Source: Tricholomella constricta
Lineage: Eukaryota > Basidiomycota > Agaricomycetes > Agaricales > Lyophyllaceae
Reading direction: 5' to 3'
Assembly: GCA_013368375.1 (NCBI GenBank)
Contig: JAACJP010000065.1
Coordinates: 62,001 to 126,000 of the forward strand
Length of the DNA stretch: 64,000 nucleotides
Shown here: positions 1 through 11,443 of the stretch, piece by piece
How positions within the stretch are numbered: position 1 is the stretch's first letter
How the letters are laid out: every line of letters begins with the position of its first letter
Position numbers and translations under genes: made by a program
The notes under the pieces: model-generated
What the model was told of the DNA's origin: nothing
Databases searched by the model: none
The model's input: the letters and a program-made list of their open reading frames with translations, nothing else

Positions 1-1310
1 CTGGTCTCAATGATGACCTTCCGGCGAGAATGCCACGGCACGACGCATTCAACAATCGTTATGTGCGCATTGTCCATGTCAATGGAATTCACTACATTCC
101 ACTTGTCTACTGTTCATGCCGCGGAGTCAGCCAGGTCAATACAGACCTGATGCACAAACGATTGGTGCCTGCTAGCTTCACACGATACAATACGCTCTTC
201 ACCACTGCAGTCCTTGATGATTATCGCCTGGCAAACCTGGAATGCAAGGCATCTGCATTTCAGTATTGGCACAAACTCAGCCGGACTACCGCTGCAGCAA
301 CGAGCTCCGCGGACATCGACAACTTTTATCGCGAACTCCGCCGGCTCTCGCGTTCATGGAGATGGCTCAAGAAGCTCAAATGGGGTGGATTTGGCAGCAA
401 TAACAGAGATCCAATGCAGACCACTGCAGGGGAGCTCGCCATTTTTTGTCCCACATGTCCGCAGCCAGGTGTGAATCTTCCCGCGGGTGGACCGCGGACC
501 CGAATAAGTGAGTGCATTTAGTGACGATTGATCATTGCTATTGACATGAGATGCAGAAAAGTATACATGAGGTCTTTTGTGGCAGACGGCAATTTCAAAG
601 CCGATCATGTTCGCCAAAAGAACAATGCCATGGATGTTTGGCTGTCGGAAGGGTCAGGTATGATGGCTAACCGGGCCAATTATAATGAGTTCCTGAAGGA
701 AGCATTCAATGTGATGACAGTGAGTCAAGTCGATTACCTCCGCGGTGAAGGCCGCGGTGTTCTGTAATAACGTCCATTTTAGAAAGCCCCTTGCGAGAAT
801 CAATTCCGCGCTGTTGAGCAGGCAATGCTTGTGTCCAAAGCCTGTGATGTTAAAGGAATTGTAGCCATTGCATGTGCGCGGCATGGCTGTTTTGCCCCCA
901 ACAGCCTGTCGGACCTCCACGCGGGAGAGCAGCAAAAGAATGTGGACTGGGCATTCCTCCAGGCGCTTAAAACAACAAATGTGGAAGACATTGACCAGGT
1001 GTTATTGATCTATGATATTGCCTGCCAATACATGGTACACTTTCTAAAGCGCATCGGCCACCTACTTCCCCCAGGAATGACTATTGCTCAGGCCATCGGA
1101 CTACTCCATGTTCATGGTCACAAAGATGATTGCTTTAACCGCTTTGCAACTTCATTCATTCTGGGGGCTGCTATAGTTGCGGGTGAAATTCTGGAGAGTT
1201 TGTGGGCCGTGCTGAACACTGTGTCACCAATGACTAGAACTGCAACGTTGGCACACCGAGCGGAGATCCTGGACGATCAGAGCGGAGATCCTGGACGACC
1301 ATATGAATGA
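1..1310 (+). pseudogene. KDZ transposase fragment (truncated both ends)
   Basis: The translation matches the KDZ (Kyakuja-Dileera-Zisupton) transposases of basidiomycetes. In order it shows a Cys-rich block (YCSC, FCPTCPQPG), a 'VADGNFKADH' core with 'DVWLSEG', a 'CARHGCF' block, 'YDIACQY', 'HVHGHKDDCF' and 'GEILESLW'. The reading frame continues across two likely introns, about 508-556 and 720-782. The second is clean (GTGAGT...TTTTAG) and phase 0. The 5' end lies outside the window. At the 3' end a 19-bp sequence is repeated at 1258 and 1280 (22-bp period), which shifts the frame. The KDZ reading then stops near 1310 where LINE sequence begins, so the C-terminal half is missing. It is a cut-and-paste transposase acting in the nucleus, here inactive. 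No accompanying TET/JBP gene is seen. Confidence 0.85.
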
Positions 1311-3398
1311 TTCGCTTCTTGATCCAGCACCACCACGTGCACAGCCACAAGTCGCAACCTCGCAACCTCTTCTAGCCTCTCTAGCCTCTATTTCTCGCTC
1401 GATCTCAGTCAGATCTGCACCTATGAGCAGCTCTGACGCCTTTTTCACTACTACACCACCGGGATCCTCGGAGATCCCAGTGGATCCAATGGATTGGGGG
1501 GGGATGACCTCGAAACCACCCCCCAACGCCCCCAGGCGCCCGCGGCGCCTCCCTCGATGAAATCATCGCGACCAGCGTCGCCCTCTGCCCCAACACCCGA
1601 CCCAAAGCGTTGGAAGGGAGATAAGGACGGATCGGACGATGCTGACGATGAAAACGCGTCCCAGGTGAGCAGGGACAGTACACCCATGCATACAGATGAC
1701 CCTGTTGCATTCTAAGGACAATCAGGCGACGGGTCCCCCATAGGCCTCACTGGAGGTGATGGGGACATCAACAGCGATGCCAAGGCCGTCTTCGATTCCC
1801 TCTTATCGATCAAGGAGTGGCTCCACTACCGGGAGCGCTCTACATTGCCCCTTACCGCAGAAATGTGCGTCGCACTCGCCCATCGCATCACAGAGCTCTT
1901 TGAGGGCGCTGCTGATCTAGGCCTGATCAATCTCCTTGCCAAAGATGCTGGCAACGACCCCCGCACCATCGAGGCACTGTGTGCAGTGCGCGATGCGTGT
2001 ATTCTTCACGTTCCCTACCCAGGGAACCCACTACCGTCGCCCCCGTTCCCTGCACCATCCGGGGGAGCGGGTCCGTCGACTTCTTCTGCAGCTAAGGGCA
2101 AGCAGCGCGATGGCGCGAAGCCCCCAGCTACACCGAACTCCAAACAGACTGATGCGGCTCCTGCAGCCACTAAGCCTGTCCTTAAGCGCAGCTACGCGCG
2201 CCCCACTCCAGGAGGTCCCCCACCCCCTATCCCTCGCCATTCGCGCCCCCTCCCTGGGGGAACGTTTGCTGCTGCTGCGCGTCGGGCACCTGCCAAAACG
2301 CCAGCACCTACAACAAACACCTCAGTGGAGGGCATCCTTGCCCTTGCTAAGGTGTTCCCCGAGCTCTCTGCCTCAGAGATCTCGACTTTGTACCAACAGA
2401 ACGTAAAGCGTTCTGCGGGTTCCCCATCCTCACCTCCACCCTCTAAACGGGTGAAGTCAACGACCCGCGGTCCCTCTCGTATGCAGATCATTGTGTATGC
2501 AGAGGCCACGTTCACGGGCAACCTTGAAACGGTTATCACCCCTCTTAACAATCGACTGGCATCCAACCGCCGTCGTCTGCGCGTCGCCCAAGCCTTTACA
2601 GGCATGGGAGGCATCGTACTTGCTACACAATCCACCCCCACAGCCGAGGACCTGCCCATTGTTATCAACGCGGCGCGCTCTTGGTTCCGAGCAAACACAA
2701 AGGTCACGGCGGAAATCCCAGTGTCGCGCTCCTATTTGAAGATCGTCAACGTCCCCTTCTTCCAGAAGGTGGGCGGGGCACCTATCACGCAGGATCTTGT
2801 CGAATCACGCATTTGTCAAGATCCTGTCACCAAGAACTTCCACCTTGCATCCAAGCCCCGGGTTTCCAGGAACTCGCCGGCGTCGGATTCCTGCACGGTG
2901 TGGTTCGACATCTGGGACACCCAGTCTGGGGCCAACCTCAAGCAGCTCGTCAACAAACACTTGTCGTTTGGTGGCCAGATCTGCATGATCTGACCTGCTG
3001 AGAAGCGTCCTGGTACGCCTCAGTGTCAACGTTGCTGGAAGTGGGGCCACATTGACACACGATGCTTCTTGAACCGCAATATTTGCGCGCACTGTGGGGG
3101 CCCCCACGGTTTGCAATACCACCGGGTGTTGGGCAGCTGCAAAGCGAAGCCCAAAGCAAACCCTCCTGTTGAAGCGACGCACCCCGACAAGGATTGCCCG
3201 CATCCCCCCAAGTGCGTGAACTGCGGCGGTGAGCATCTTGCGAATGCAAAGACCTGTCCGTACTTCCGACACCGATTTGAGCCCGAGTGGATCAAGGGCA
3301 GATACGAACGAGACGCAGTAAGCAAATGCCTACAGCACTCTCGATCCCCCACTGATGCAATTTCTAGGCGCAATCGTCCTAATAATACTTCATCGTAA
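1311..3398 (+). pseudogene. LINE ORF1, gag-like with zinc knuckles
   Basis: This is a nucleic-acid-binding gag-like protein of the LINE. A Pro/Ser-rich N-terminus is followed by a conserved block near 1845-2010 (begins PLTAEMCVALAHR), a basic and proline-rich linker, an RNA-recognition-like region (2480-2990), and two Cys/His clusters near 3024-3100 (CQRCWKWGHIDTRC, CAHCGG) plus one near 3195-3255 (CPHPPKCVNCGG). It is broken by a frameshift in the G-run at about 1495-1503, an in-frame TAA at 1713-1715 and an in-frame TGA at 2991-2993. The TGA sits where an Arg CGA would keep the frame open into the knuckles. Confidence 0.8.
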
Positions 3399-3412
3399 TA
3401 CAGTTGTTACCT

Positions 3413-6400
3413 ATGCCTAGAACAACAACTTTATCACGTTTATCTATACTGTCCCAGAACGTAAATTGAAACTATGAGTTGGTTTCAAACATTCTGGAAG
3501 AATGCAAGTCGTCATTCGACCTCTTAATGATTCAAGAACCCCCATGGAACTTCATACGGCGCACCGTATCAGCTACCAACCCGGAAGGGGAGGCAGTGGT
3601 CGGTCCACCAATTCATCCAGACTGGATGGTCATCTTCCAGCACCCGAAAGGCGAGGATGATAGACTACGAGTCATGACCTATGTGAACAAACGGCTAGCA
3701 GCAATGCGACCCGCGTTTCGCACAGACCTCGCAGATCACAGGGACATCCTAGTGCTCATGTTGTGGGGTGAAGACAACACTCCTCTACACTATATCAATG
3801 TCTATTCAGATCAAACCTCCACAGCCATTAACTGGCTGTGTGACAACGTAGAACGCCTGCCACAGCTTCAGTGCATGGCAGGCAAGTTCAACTGCCATTC
3901 ATCTGTCTGGGACCCCCGACACGAAGGCAATAATCATGTTGCAATGTCACTGATTGACGCTGCATCTGACCTCGGGGTGGAAGTAAGTGTGCAACCTGTT
4001 AGGACGCCCACGCACTTCCCCCACGTCAGACGCCTTGAGCCCTCGGTAAGCGACCTTATGTTCTTACCACAAGACCGGCTGGTAGGACTTACACACGAGG
4101 TGCGCGCAGACTGGATTGGCCCCTCGGACCATGCACCACTCTGCGTAACCCTCCCTATCCGTGCTACAGAAGTAGCTTCAGAAAGGCTGGCAATGCCCAA
4201 AGGAAGCGAAGAGGAATCATCGTTTCTACAAGCACTGCTCACCTACATTAAGTCAATGGACATCTCCAATATTGACACACGCGACGCTCTAGAAGACCGG
4301 ATTGCAGGCCTTGCAAGAGCTTGCAACGACGCATGGAACTCAAATGCCAAAACAGTCAAAGTGAACACCCGGTCAAAAGCCTGGTGGAATGCTGACTGCG
4401 CCACTGCGATGAGGCAGTACAGACAGTCCCGGTCCCCTGCAGACTATGGGGCTCTTAGGCGCGCCACAAAGGCGGCTAAACGGCAATTTTTCGATGAACG
4501 CATCGAAACCATTGCCACCAAGAACAAGCGACCTTGGGACCTGATGAACTGGACCAAGCAACGCAACCTCCCAACATACGAGGCAATTCGCTACAACGAA
4601 GCGCCCTGTAATACGATGGATGACCTTTGGCAGGCCCTTCACACCACATATAAGGCTGCGTCAGATCGACCAGTCAAAGTGGAAGTACTGGAGGAAGTGG
4701 AGCAAGAACCCCCGCGCGAGTGGGTGGACTTCAGCACTGCAGAACTCCGGGAAGAATTGGCAAAGTGTTCAAACACGTCTGCGCCGGGACCAGATCATTT
4801 GACCTGGTACTCAAAAAACTTGTCATTGACAACGATGTTGCTGACAAGTTCACCAAGATTGCCAGTGCTTGCTTCCGCGTGGGTTACTGGCCATCTCACT
4901 TTAAAGAGTCTCGCTCGGTTATTCTCCCAAAACCAAACAAGCCCTCATATTCCGCTCCCAAAGCATCCAGGCCTATTGTGCTATTGAACACGCTCGGGAA
5001 GCTGTTTGAGAAAATGCTCGCAAACCGTATGCAGTTTGAAGCAGCAAAGCATGGTATCTTCCATCCCAACCAGTTCGGAGGAGTGCGTCAGCATTCCACT
5101 GAAGATGCTGGGGTGTACCTTACCCACATTGTCAAGACGGGCTGGCCCGGTGGATTGAAAACAAGCGTTGTTGCCTTTGACCTGGCACAATTCTTTCCCT
5201 CCTTGAACCATGAGGTTCTCATCGCAACGCTGGAGCGGCTAGGCTTCTCCCCGGCTGTTGTTAACTTCTTTCGATCCTACCTAGTGGATCGTTATACTTC
5301 CTATGCGTGGAACACAGAGTCCTCGCCCAGGATGCGCGCTGATGTCGGGGTTGGCCAAGGGTCCGCTCTGTCTCCAATCCTCTCTGCACTGTACCTTGTG
5401 CCAGTGATGAGAATTTTCCAGAAGAGAATCGAGGTGGACCTCTGCACTCTAATGTCATACGTGGACGATGGCTCCCTCATTGTCCAATCTAAAACATGGG
5501 ATACAAATCTCATTAAACTCAAGGAAGCCTACGCAGTCATCAATGAACTGGTGGATGCGATTGGTTTACTCCTTGAACACGACAAAACTGAAGTCTTTCA
5601 TTTCTCCCGCAAAGCAACCGATGATAACCCATCGATTGACTTAGGCTATGCCCCCTACACAGAGGACACCCCACTCAAGCCAAAGCGCGTCTGGCGCTAC
5701 CTTGGGTTCTATTTTGACAGAGGTCTTACATTCAAAGACCATGTCAAATACTACGCTACCAAGTCACTCACCACGGTGAAAGCCATGGTGATGCTTGGCA
5801 ACTCATCGCGGGGGATTACCCCCTCTCAAAAATGTCTCCTTTACCGCGCCTGTGTGCTGCCCTTGGCCACGTACGGGTGCAGGTTATGGACATATAAAGG
5901 CGCTCGTAACAAAATGGTTATGAAGTCACACGCCCAGATGCAACGCAAGGCGGCGCTCTGGATACTTGGTGCATTTCGCACATCTCCCGGTGAGGGGTGG
6001 AAACCCTTGCAGGCTTACCACCTGTCCATCTGCACATCAAGAAACTGGTCGATCGCTCTTTCGCCCGGACTCGTACAGAATTCCACCCCTGCGCCATATC
6101 AAGTATGGCACCCTCATTACAGAAGCGAGTTAAATCTTCTGTGATGGACGCGGAGGCTAACGCCTCTGTTGTCAATGAGCCCATGAACCCCCTCCACAAG
6201 GAGGCCACACCAGGGCAACGGGTTTCCGACTTGTTTGGAGCCCAAATCACCTATGACCTTGACATCCCCCGGGATAAAGAGGCCCTAGCTGATCGACGCA
6301 ACCACTTGGACAAAAAGGAAAGGCAAGCCAATAGCACCATCACACCTTGATGGTAGCCCATGGCTTAAAGTAATGGACAAGTCAAATGCCCACACCGCTC

Positions 6401-6867
6401 GGATGTCTCGTAGCATCCTCAATCACGCCCCTATTGGCGAGTACCGGAGGCGGTTTAACCTTTCTGAGGAGGTGAACTGCTCCTGTCGCAACGGGGGGCT
6501 CGAAACCAGAGCCCACATCCTGGACCAATGTCCCAGGTACACGAGGAAGCGCCGGGCCCCGGTGCGCCTTGAACATAAGAATTACCTCGAATTCCTCGAG
6601 CTCAACCCACGGACCTTCGCTTTCCCAAGCGAAAATCCACCTCCACCCTTCCCCAAGGCCAGACCAAAGCGGAAACCACCTGATCAGGTGAATCGCCGCA
6701 GATTAGCACACCGCATGCAGCCTGACGAGGGCCTGCACGACCAACCAGCACGCCCAGAAGATCTCATCTGGGTACCTGAACTATTCCGCTTGCTACGGCG
6801 AGACGAAGCAATTGCTGCTGGACTGGTGTTTGCCGACCAGCAACAAGGCGCCGGGCTACTCGACTGA
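3413..6867 (+). pseudogene. LINE ORF2, endonuclease-reverse transcriptase
   Basis: ORF2 starts at the ATG at 3413, 15 bp after the ORF1 stop. An apurinic-type endonuclease domain occupies about 3420-4170 (LLMIQEPPW, GKFNCHSSVWD, WIGPSDHAPL). The reverse transcriptase spans about 4720-5640, with the catalytic box YVDDG near 5458. Downstream come the conserved 'LGAFRTSP' block and a C-terminal Cys motif (CSCRNGGLETRAHILDQCPR) near 6478-6540. Frame breaks: a TGA at 3467-3469, a shift at about 4805-4820, a shift at about 5990 and another near 6350. No convincing RNase H domain is visible between 6144 and 6350, where relatives often have one, so a deletion there is possible. Confidence 0.85.
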
Positions 6868-7164
6868 TTGGTACCTTACCGTCAGAAGGGGGCCTCGGGG
6901 TCATTCCTGTGGTACCTTCCCTCGGGAGGGCTAAGCTAGCCCCACCGCCAAGGCGGAGGGGTCCTTCTGCAACTTGGAACCTTTCAGCGAGCACACCCTC
7001 GCTATTTGGCAGATTATGCCTCCACGCGGGACTCTTCCGAGCGGCCTGCATATCGAGATGCACACGTTACATGCAACACCATTACTGTCACTGTAGATAT
7101 ACCATGTACTACACACCAGCCGGACTGCGACCGGGCGCCGGGGTATAAATATGGATTTCAAAAT

Positions 7165-7190
7165 AAAAAAAAAAAAAAAAAAAAAAAAAA
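7165..7190 (+). repeat. LINE poly(A) tail
   Basis: There are 26 consecutive A residues directly after the LINE 3' region. On the other side the sequence changes at once to reverse-strand gypsy integrase coding sequence. This marks the 3' end of target-primed reverse transcription. Confidence 0.85.
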
Positions 7191-7335
7191 GACAAAAGGG
7201 CCAAGGTAGCGATGCGACAACTTCTTAGACAGTCGGGTCATAGAAATGTCGGTCGCGTCCAAGTACACCTTGTCGCCAGGCTGGTAGTCGGGCGTTGGGG
7301 CGTGTCGCTGGTTGTAATACCGCTCCATGTCGTCC
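7191..7335 (-). pseudogene. Ty3/gypsy integrase, distal fragment
   Basis: Read on the minus strand, this encodes the segment after the integrase catalytic core: a stretch ending in MERYYNQRH, then 'PGDKVYLDATDIS' and 'KKLSHRYLGPF'. That is characteristic of Ty3/gypsy polyproteins. It continues directly from the integrase at 11436-12599 once the 4.1-kb insertion between them is removed. It stops at the LINE poly(A); the rest of the element is not present to the left. Confidence 0.85.
7328..7335 (+). repeat. 8-bp target-site duplication, left copy
   Basis: TGTCGTCC occurs here and at 11436-11443. On the minus strand it is the GGACGACA inside the gypsy integrase codons for Asp-Asp, so removing the element and one copy rejoins the integrase reading frame. 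Confidence 0.8.
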
Positions 7336-7539
7336 ACATACAGGCACTACAATGTAGCGTGTCCCACGGTCCAGTGGGCCCATACATTGTAGCGTACTTG
7401 ACGGCACCAGCGGGCCCGCTGGAGCGCCAGCGGGACCTCTACATGTAGCATCTGGCACAGTACCAGCGGGCCCGCTGGTGCTGCAGCGGGCCTATATGGT
7501 GCTGCGAGGGGCAGCAGGTGGGGGCTAGTGGGGCACTAC

Positions 7540-7850
7540 CCACATCCGCGGACCTCCGCGGGTCGTTGTCTGTGGAGCATACTCAGTATTGCAGGGGGCC
7601 GATATGGTGCTGTGGGGCAGCAGGGTGGGGGGGCTTGCGGAGCACTGCCCATGTCCGCGGACGTCCGCGGGTCGTTGTCTGGGGCACACCCAGGATTGCA
7701 GGGGGCCGATACGGTGCTGTGGGGGGGCAGCAGGGTGGGGGGCTTGCGGGGCACTGCCTATGTCCACGGACGTCCGCGGGTCGTTGCCTGTGGAGCACAC
7801 CCAGCAATGCTGCAGGCCTATATGATGCAATAGGGGGCCACAGAGCAGGT
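7540..7850 (+). repeat. Left-arm tandem array of 109-bp units
   Basis: Three units have GTCGTTG anchors at 7562, 7671 and 7780. Each carries a CCGCGGACGTCCGCGG-type palindrome or a variant, followed by a G-rich run. The same array appears inverted in the right arm (anchors CAACGAC at 10944, 11053, 11165). Confidence 0.8.
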
Positions 7851-7912
7851 GCTGTTACACACCTCCGCGGACTTGCAGCGGAGCACATTACATATAGTAT
7901 GTCCACACAACA

Positions 7913-9090
7913 TTGAGCTTGCAGGGCATTACCCACGTCCACGGACGTCCGCGGGTCGTTGCCTGTGGAGCACACCCAGCACTGCAGCAGGCCTATATGG
8001 TGCAATAGGGGGCCACAGAGCAGGTGCTGTTACACACCTCCGCGGACTTGCAGCGGAGCACATTACATATAGTATGTCCACACAACATTGAGCTTGCAGG
8101 GCATTACCCACGTCCACGGACGTCCGCGGGTCGTTGCCTGTGGAGCACACCCAGCACTGCAGCAGGCCTATATGGTGCAGTGGGCCACAAAGCAGCACAC
8201 CTCCGCGGACTTGCAGCGGAGCACACTACATATAGTAATATAGTATGTCTGCATTACATTGAGCTTGCAGAGCATTACCCACGTCCGCGGACCTCCGCGG
8301 GTTGTTGCCTGTGGGGCACACCCAGCACTGCAGCAGGCCTATATGGTGCAGTGGGCCACAAAGCAGCACACCTCCGCGGACTTGCAGCGGAGCACACTAC
8401 ATATAGTATGTCTGCATTACATTGAGCTTGCAGAGCATTACCCACGTCCGCGGACCTCCACGGGGTGTTGCCTGTGGAGCACACCCAGCAATGCTGCAGT
8501 CCTATATGATGCAATAGGGGGCCACAGAGCAGGTGCTGTTACACACCTCCGCGGACTTGCAGCGGAGCACATTACATATAGTATGTCCACACAACATTGA
8601 GCTTGCAGGGCATTACCCACGTCCACGGACGTCCGCGGGTCGTTGCCTGTGGAGCACACCCAGCACTGCAGCAGGCCTATATGGTGCAGTGGGCCACAAA
8701 GCAGCACACCTCCGCGGACTTGCAGCGGAGCACACTACATATAGTATGTCTGCATGACATTGAGCTTGCAGAGCATTACCTACGTCCGCGGACCTCCGCG
8801 GGTTGTTGCCTGTGGGGCACACCCAGCACTGCAGCAGGCCTATATGGTGCAGTGGGCCACAAAGCAGCACACCTCCGCGGACTTGCAGCAGAGCACACTA
8901 CATATAGTATGTCTGCATTACATTGAGCTTGCAGAGCATTACCCACGTCCGCGGACCTCCGCGGGTTATTGCCTGTGGGGCACACCCAGCACCGCAGCAG
9001 GCCTATATGGTGCAGTAGGGGGCCGCGGAGCAGGGGCTGTTACACACCTCTGCAGACTTGCAGCGGAGCACACGGAGTAGCAGTAGCAGT
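7913..9090 (+). repeat. Left-arm tandem array of 163-175-bp units
   Basis: Seven copies begin with TTGAGCTTGCA at 7913, 8088, 8259, 8422, 8597, 8760 and 8923 (periods 175, 171, 163, 175, 163, 163). Each contains the palindromic CCGCGGACNTCCGCGG box, a GGCCTATATGGTGCA box and a second CTCCGCGGACTTGCAGCGGAG inverted repeat. More decayed copies continue to about 9440. Confidence 0.85.
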
Positions 9091-9449
9091 GGAGCACAAA
9101 ATCAAGAACGAAAGAATAATACTCCTTGAAAGATGGAACTGGGTGTCTTTGATCATGGTCCTATTGGGCAGTTCGGACACCAGCCTTGCCAGGAAAATAT
9201 GATTTGAGTATGGTTAAAGACAAGGAGCAGGGCTGTTTTGCCACCTCCGCGGAGTTGCAGTGGAGCACACTACATGTAGCATGTCTAAAGTACATCTGCA
9301 GACCTCCATGGACTGTTGTCTGTGTAGCACACCTGGTGCTGCAGTGGGCCTATACAGTGCTAGGGGGCCATAGAGCAGAGGTGTTATACACCTCCACGGA
9401 GTAGCAATGGAGCACACTACATGTAGCATGTCTTACATTTCTACTGGTA

Positions 9450-10302
9450 TACAACCTCAACAGTATACAGTATCACCATCAAATCCTGTCTGGATGTTAT
9501 GGTTTACCTCCATTCAATCATGGGCCTACAGTGGAGGCTACACTTAAACCTGTAACTCCACTATAACTGTGGTGTGGAGTTAACAAAGCCTGTATCAAGT
9601 ATCAAGGGAGTGTTGTGTAATGAGTATGACCTTTGTCCTTAGTATTTCAATAGCAGGAGGGCTGCAACAGCTGAAGGGCTGCAACGGCTGTATCTAGCTC
9701 GATATTGACAATGCTGTGCATAAAGAGTACATTATATCGCAGTAGCAAAGTAAGTGTAAAGCTCAATATGAAAGATGGTGCTGTATCATGCACTCTGAAG
9801 CACAAACAACAAAGACTGCTGATTGACAGCTATAAGAGGACACAGGGCTACTCTCAATACATTCTCTCTGTGAATTTGTAAGAATAGCTTACATAGTGTA
9901 AATAATGCTAGTATATGGTAAAGATGATATAAGAAAGCTACAATAGCATGATGCTGCAGTGAACATAAGTACTGCAGAATAAGCAATCTTTTGGATATTG
10001 GACATGTCCACTTGTCTGTAAAGTGTACCAAAGTGGTACACTTATGCACTCTCTTTGGAATCCAGCCCACATATTAGACGTAGGCTTGGACCAGTTAGAC
10101 TAAATTCAAAGCTTGTGTATCCAAGCACATATACATTTTTTGATTGACCGTGGCGTAACAATAAATATACTTTGAAATGCATTGCCACACTGCTGCTGTG
10201 CTGTCGGAGTGATGAAGTGTCAGTGGAACCAAGGCTGAAGATAACATCAATACAATTCACTTCTATTACAGGGCATGGAAACCTGCAGGTCTTGCATACT
10301 GG
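9450..10302. other. Unique AT-rich spacer of foldback element
   Basis: This is the loop between the inverted arms. No ORF with recognisable similarity, no RNA gene and no tandem repeat was found. One local repeat, 'agggctgcaac' twice near 9658-9690, is minor. Confidence 0.5.
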
Positions 10303-10439
10303 TTACGCCACACTGCGGAAGTGACTGAAGTCCGCGGACATGCCAAATGTCATATACCTGCTCTGTAATGTGATGTTGGTATTTGAACTGGAGCCTACAT
10401 CGCACAGTGCAGAGTGGGTCACCGGCATTATGCCTCGTA

Positions 10440-11230
10440 TGTTGGACATGCTATATAGTGTGCTCCGCTGCAAGCATGATATATGTAGTGTGCTCCGCTG
10501 CACGTCCGCGGAGGTGTGTAACAGCACCTGCTCCGTGGCCTCCTACAGTACTATATAGGCCCACGGCAGCCCCAGCGGGCTTGTTGACACTATGCCAGAT
10601 GGCTGCACGTAGATGACGTGCTTGTACATTGGACATGATATACATAGTGTGCTCATGATATATGTAGTGTACTCCACTGCAAGTCCGCGGAGGTGTGTAA
10701 CAGCACCTGCTCTGTGGCCCCCTACTGCACCATATAGGCCTGCTGCAGTGCTGGGTGTGCTCCACAGGCAACGACCCGCGGACGTCCACGGACGTGGGTA
10801 ATGCCCTGCAAGCTCAATGTAATGCAGACATACTATATGTAGTGTGCTCCGCTGCAAGTCCGCGGAGGTGTGTAACAGCACCTGCTCTGTGGCCCCCTAT
10901 TGCACCATATAGGCCTGCTGCAGTGCTGGGTGTGCTCCACAGGCAACGACCCGCGGACGTCCGCAGACATGGGCAGTGCCCCGCAAGCCCCCCACCCTGC
11001 TGCCCCCCCACAGCACCGTATCGGCCCCCTGCAATCCTGGGTGTGCCCCAGACAACGACCCGCGGACATCCGCGGACATGGGCAGTGCTCCGCAAGCCCC
11101 CCAACCCTGCTGCCCCCCCATAGCACCATATCGGCCCCCTGCAATACTGGGTATGCTCCACAGACAACGACCCGCGGAGGTCCGTGGATGTGGATAGTGC
11201 CCCACTAGCCCCCACCTGCTGCCCCCCGCA
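10440..11230 (-). repeat. Right inverted arm of foldback element
   Basis: This is the reverse complement of the left-arm repeats, with the same order and spacing (CAACGAC anchors at 10769, 10944, 11053, 11165). It holds fewer of the long units than the left arm, so the arms are unequal in length. Confidence 0.8.
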
Positions 11231-11435
11231 GCACCATATAGGCCCGCTGCAGCACCAGCGGGCCCGCTGGTACTGTGCCAGACGCTACATGTAGAGGTCC
11301 CGCTGGCACCGTGCCAGACGGCTACATGTAGGGGCCCCGCTGGCGCTCCAGCAGGCCCGCTGGTGCCGTCAAGTACGCTACAATGTATGGGCCCGCTGGA
11401 CCGTAGGACACGCTACATTGTAATGCCCCTACCTG

Positions 11436-11443
11436 TGTCGTCC
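11436..11443 (+). repeat. 8-bp target-site duplication, right copy
   Basis: This is the identical copy of TGTCGTCC at the right edge of the foldback element. See the left copy at 7328-7335. Confidence 0.8.

Larger units (their letters stand above)
1311..7190 (+). mobile_element. LINE (APE-type non-LTR retrotransposon), degraded
   Basis: A gag-like ORF1 with CCHC knuckles is followed by an ORF2 with an AP-type endonuclease and a reverse transcriptase, then a poly(A) tail at 7165-7190. This is the layout of fungal APE-class LINEs (Tad-like; the exact clade was not determined). The 5' boundary is placed where KDZ similarity ends and is approximate to about 20 bp. The right flank is Ty3/gypsy sequence and the left flank is KDZ, so no matching target-site duplication could be identified. 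Several stops and frameshifts mark it as dead. Confidence 0.85.
7336..11435. mobile_element. 4.1-kb foldback / hAT-like non-autonomous element
   Basis: A block with long inverted arms interrupts the gypsy integrase. The 8-bp sequence TGTCGTCC flanks it at 7328-7335 and 11436-11443, fitting an 8-bp target-site duplication as made by hAT-type transposases. The outer ends are imperfect inverted repeats (left CAGGCACTACAATGTAGCG, right reversed GGGGCATTACAATGTAGCG). Inside them, repeats with matching periods run inward on both arms: 109, 109 and 175 bp on the left; 112, 109 and 175 bp on the right, inverted. The centre (about 9450-10300) is unique and AT-rich. No transposase ORF is present; the many short ORFs are translations of the repeats. 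A Mutator-like origin (9-bp duplication) is less likely but not excluded. Confidence 0.75.

Noticed and set aside
1..1310. A TET/JBP dioxygenase gene accompanying the KDZ element
   Set aside because: Such genes are known companions of fungal KDZ elements, but no matching frame is present here; only the transposase fragment is in the window.
7500..9080. Many 70-140-codon ORFs in several frames on both strands
   Set aside because: They are translations of the same repeated units of the foldback element and differ only by repeat number; no frame shows independent protein-like conservation.
7913..9090. CRISPR-like array
   Set aside because: The repeated units are 163-175 bp and nearly contiguous, without short repeats separated by unique spacers; also a fungal genome.
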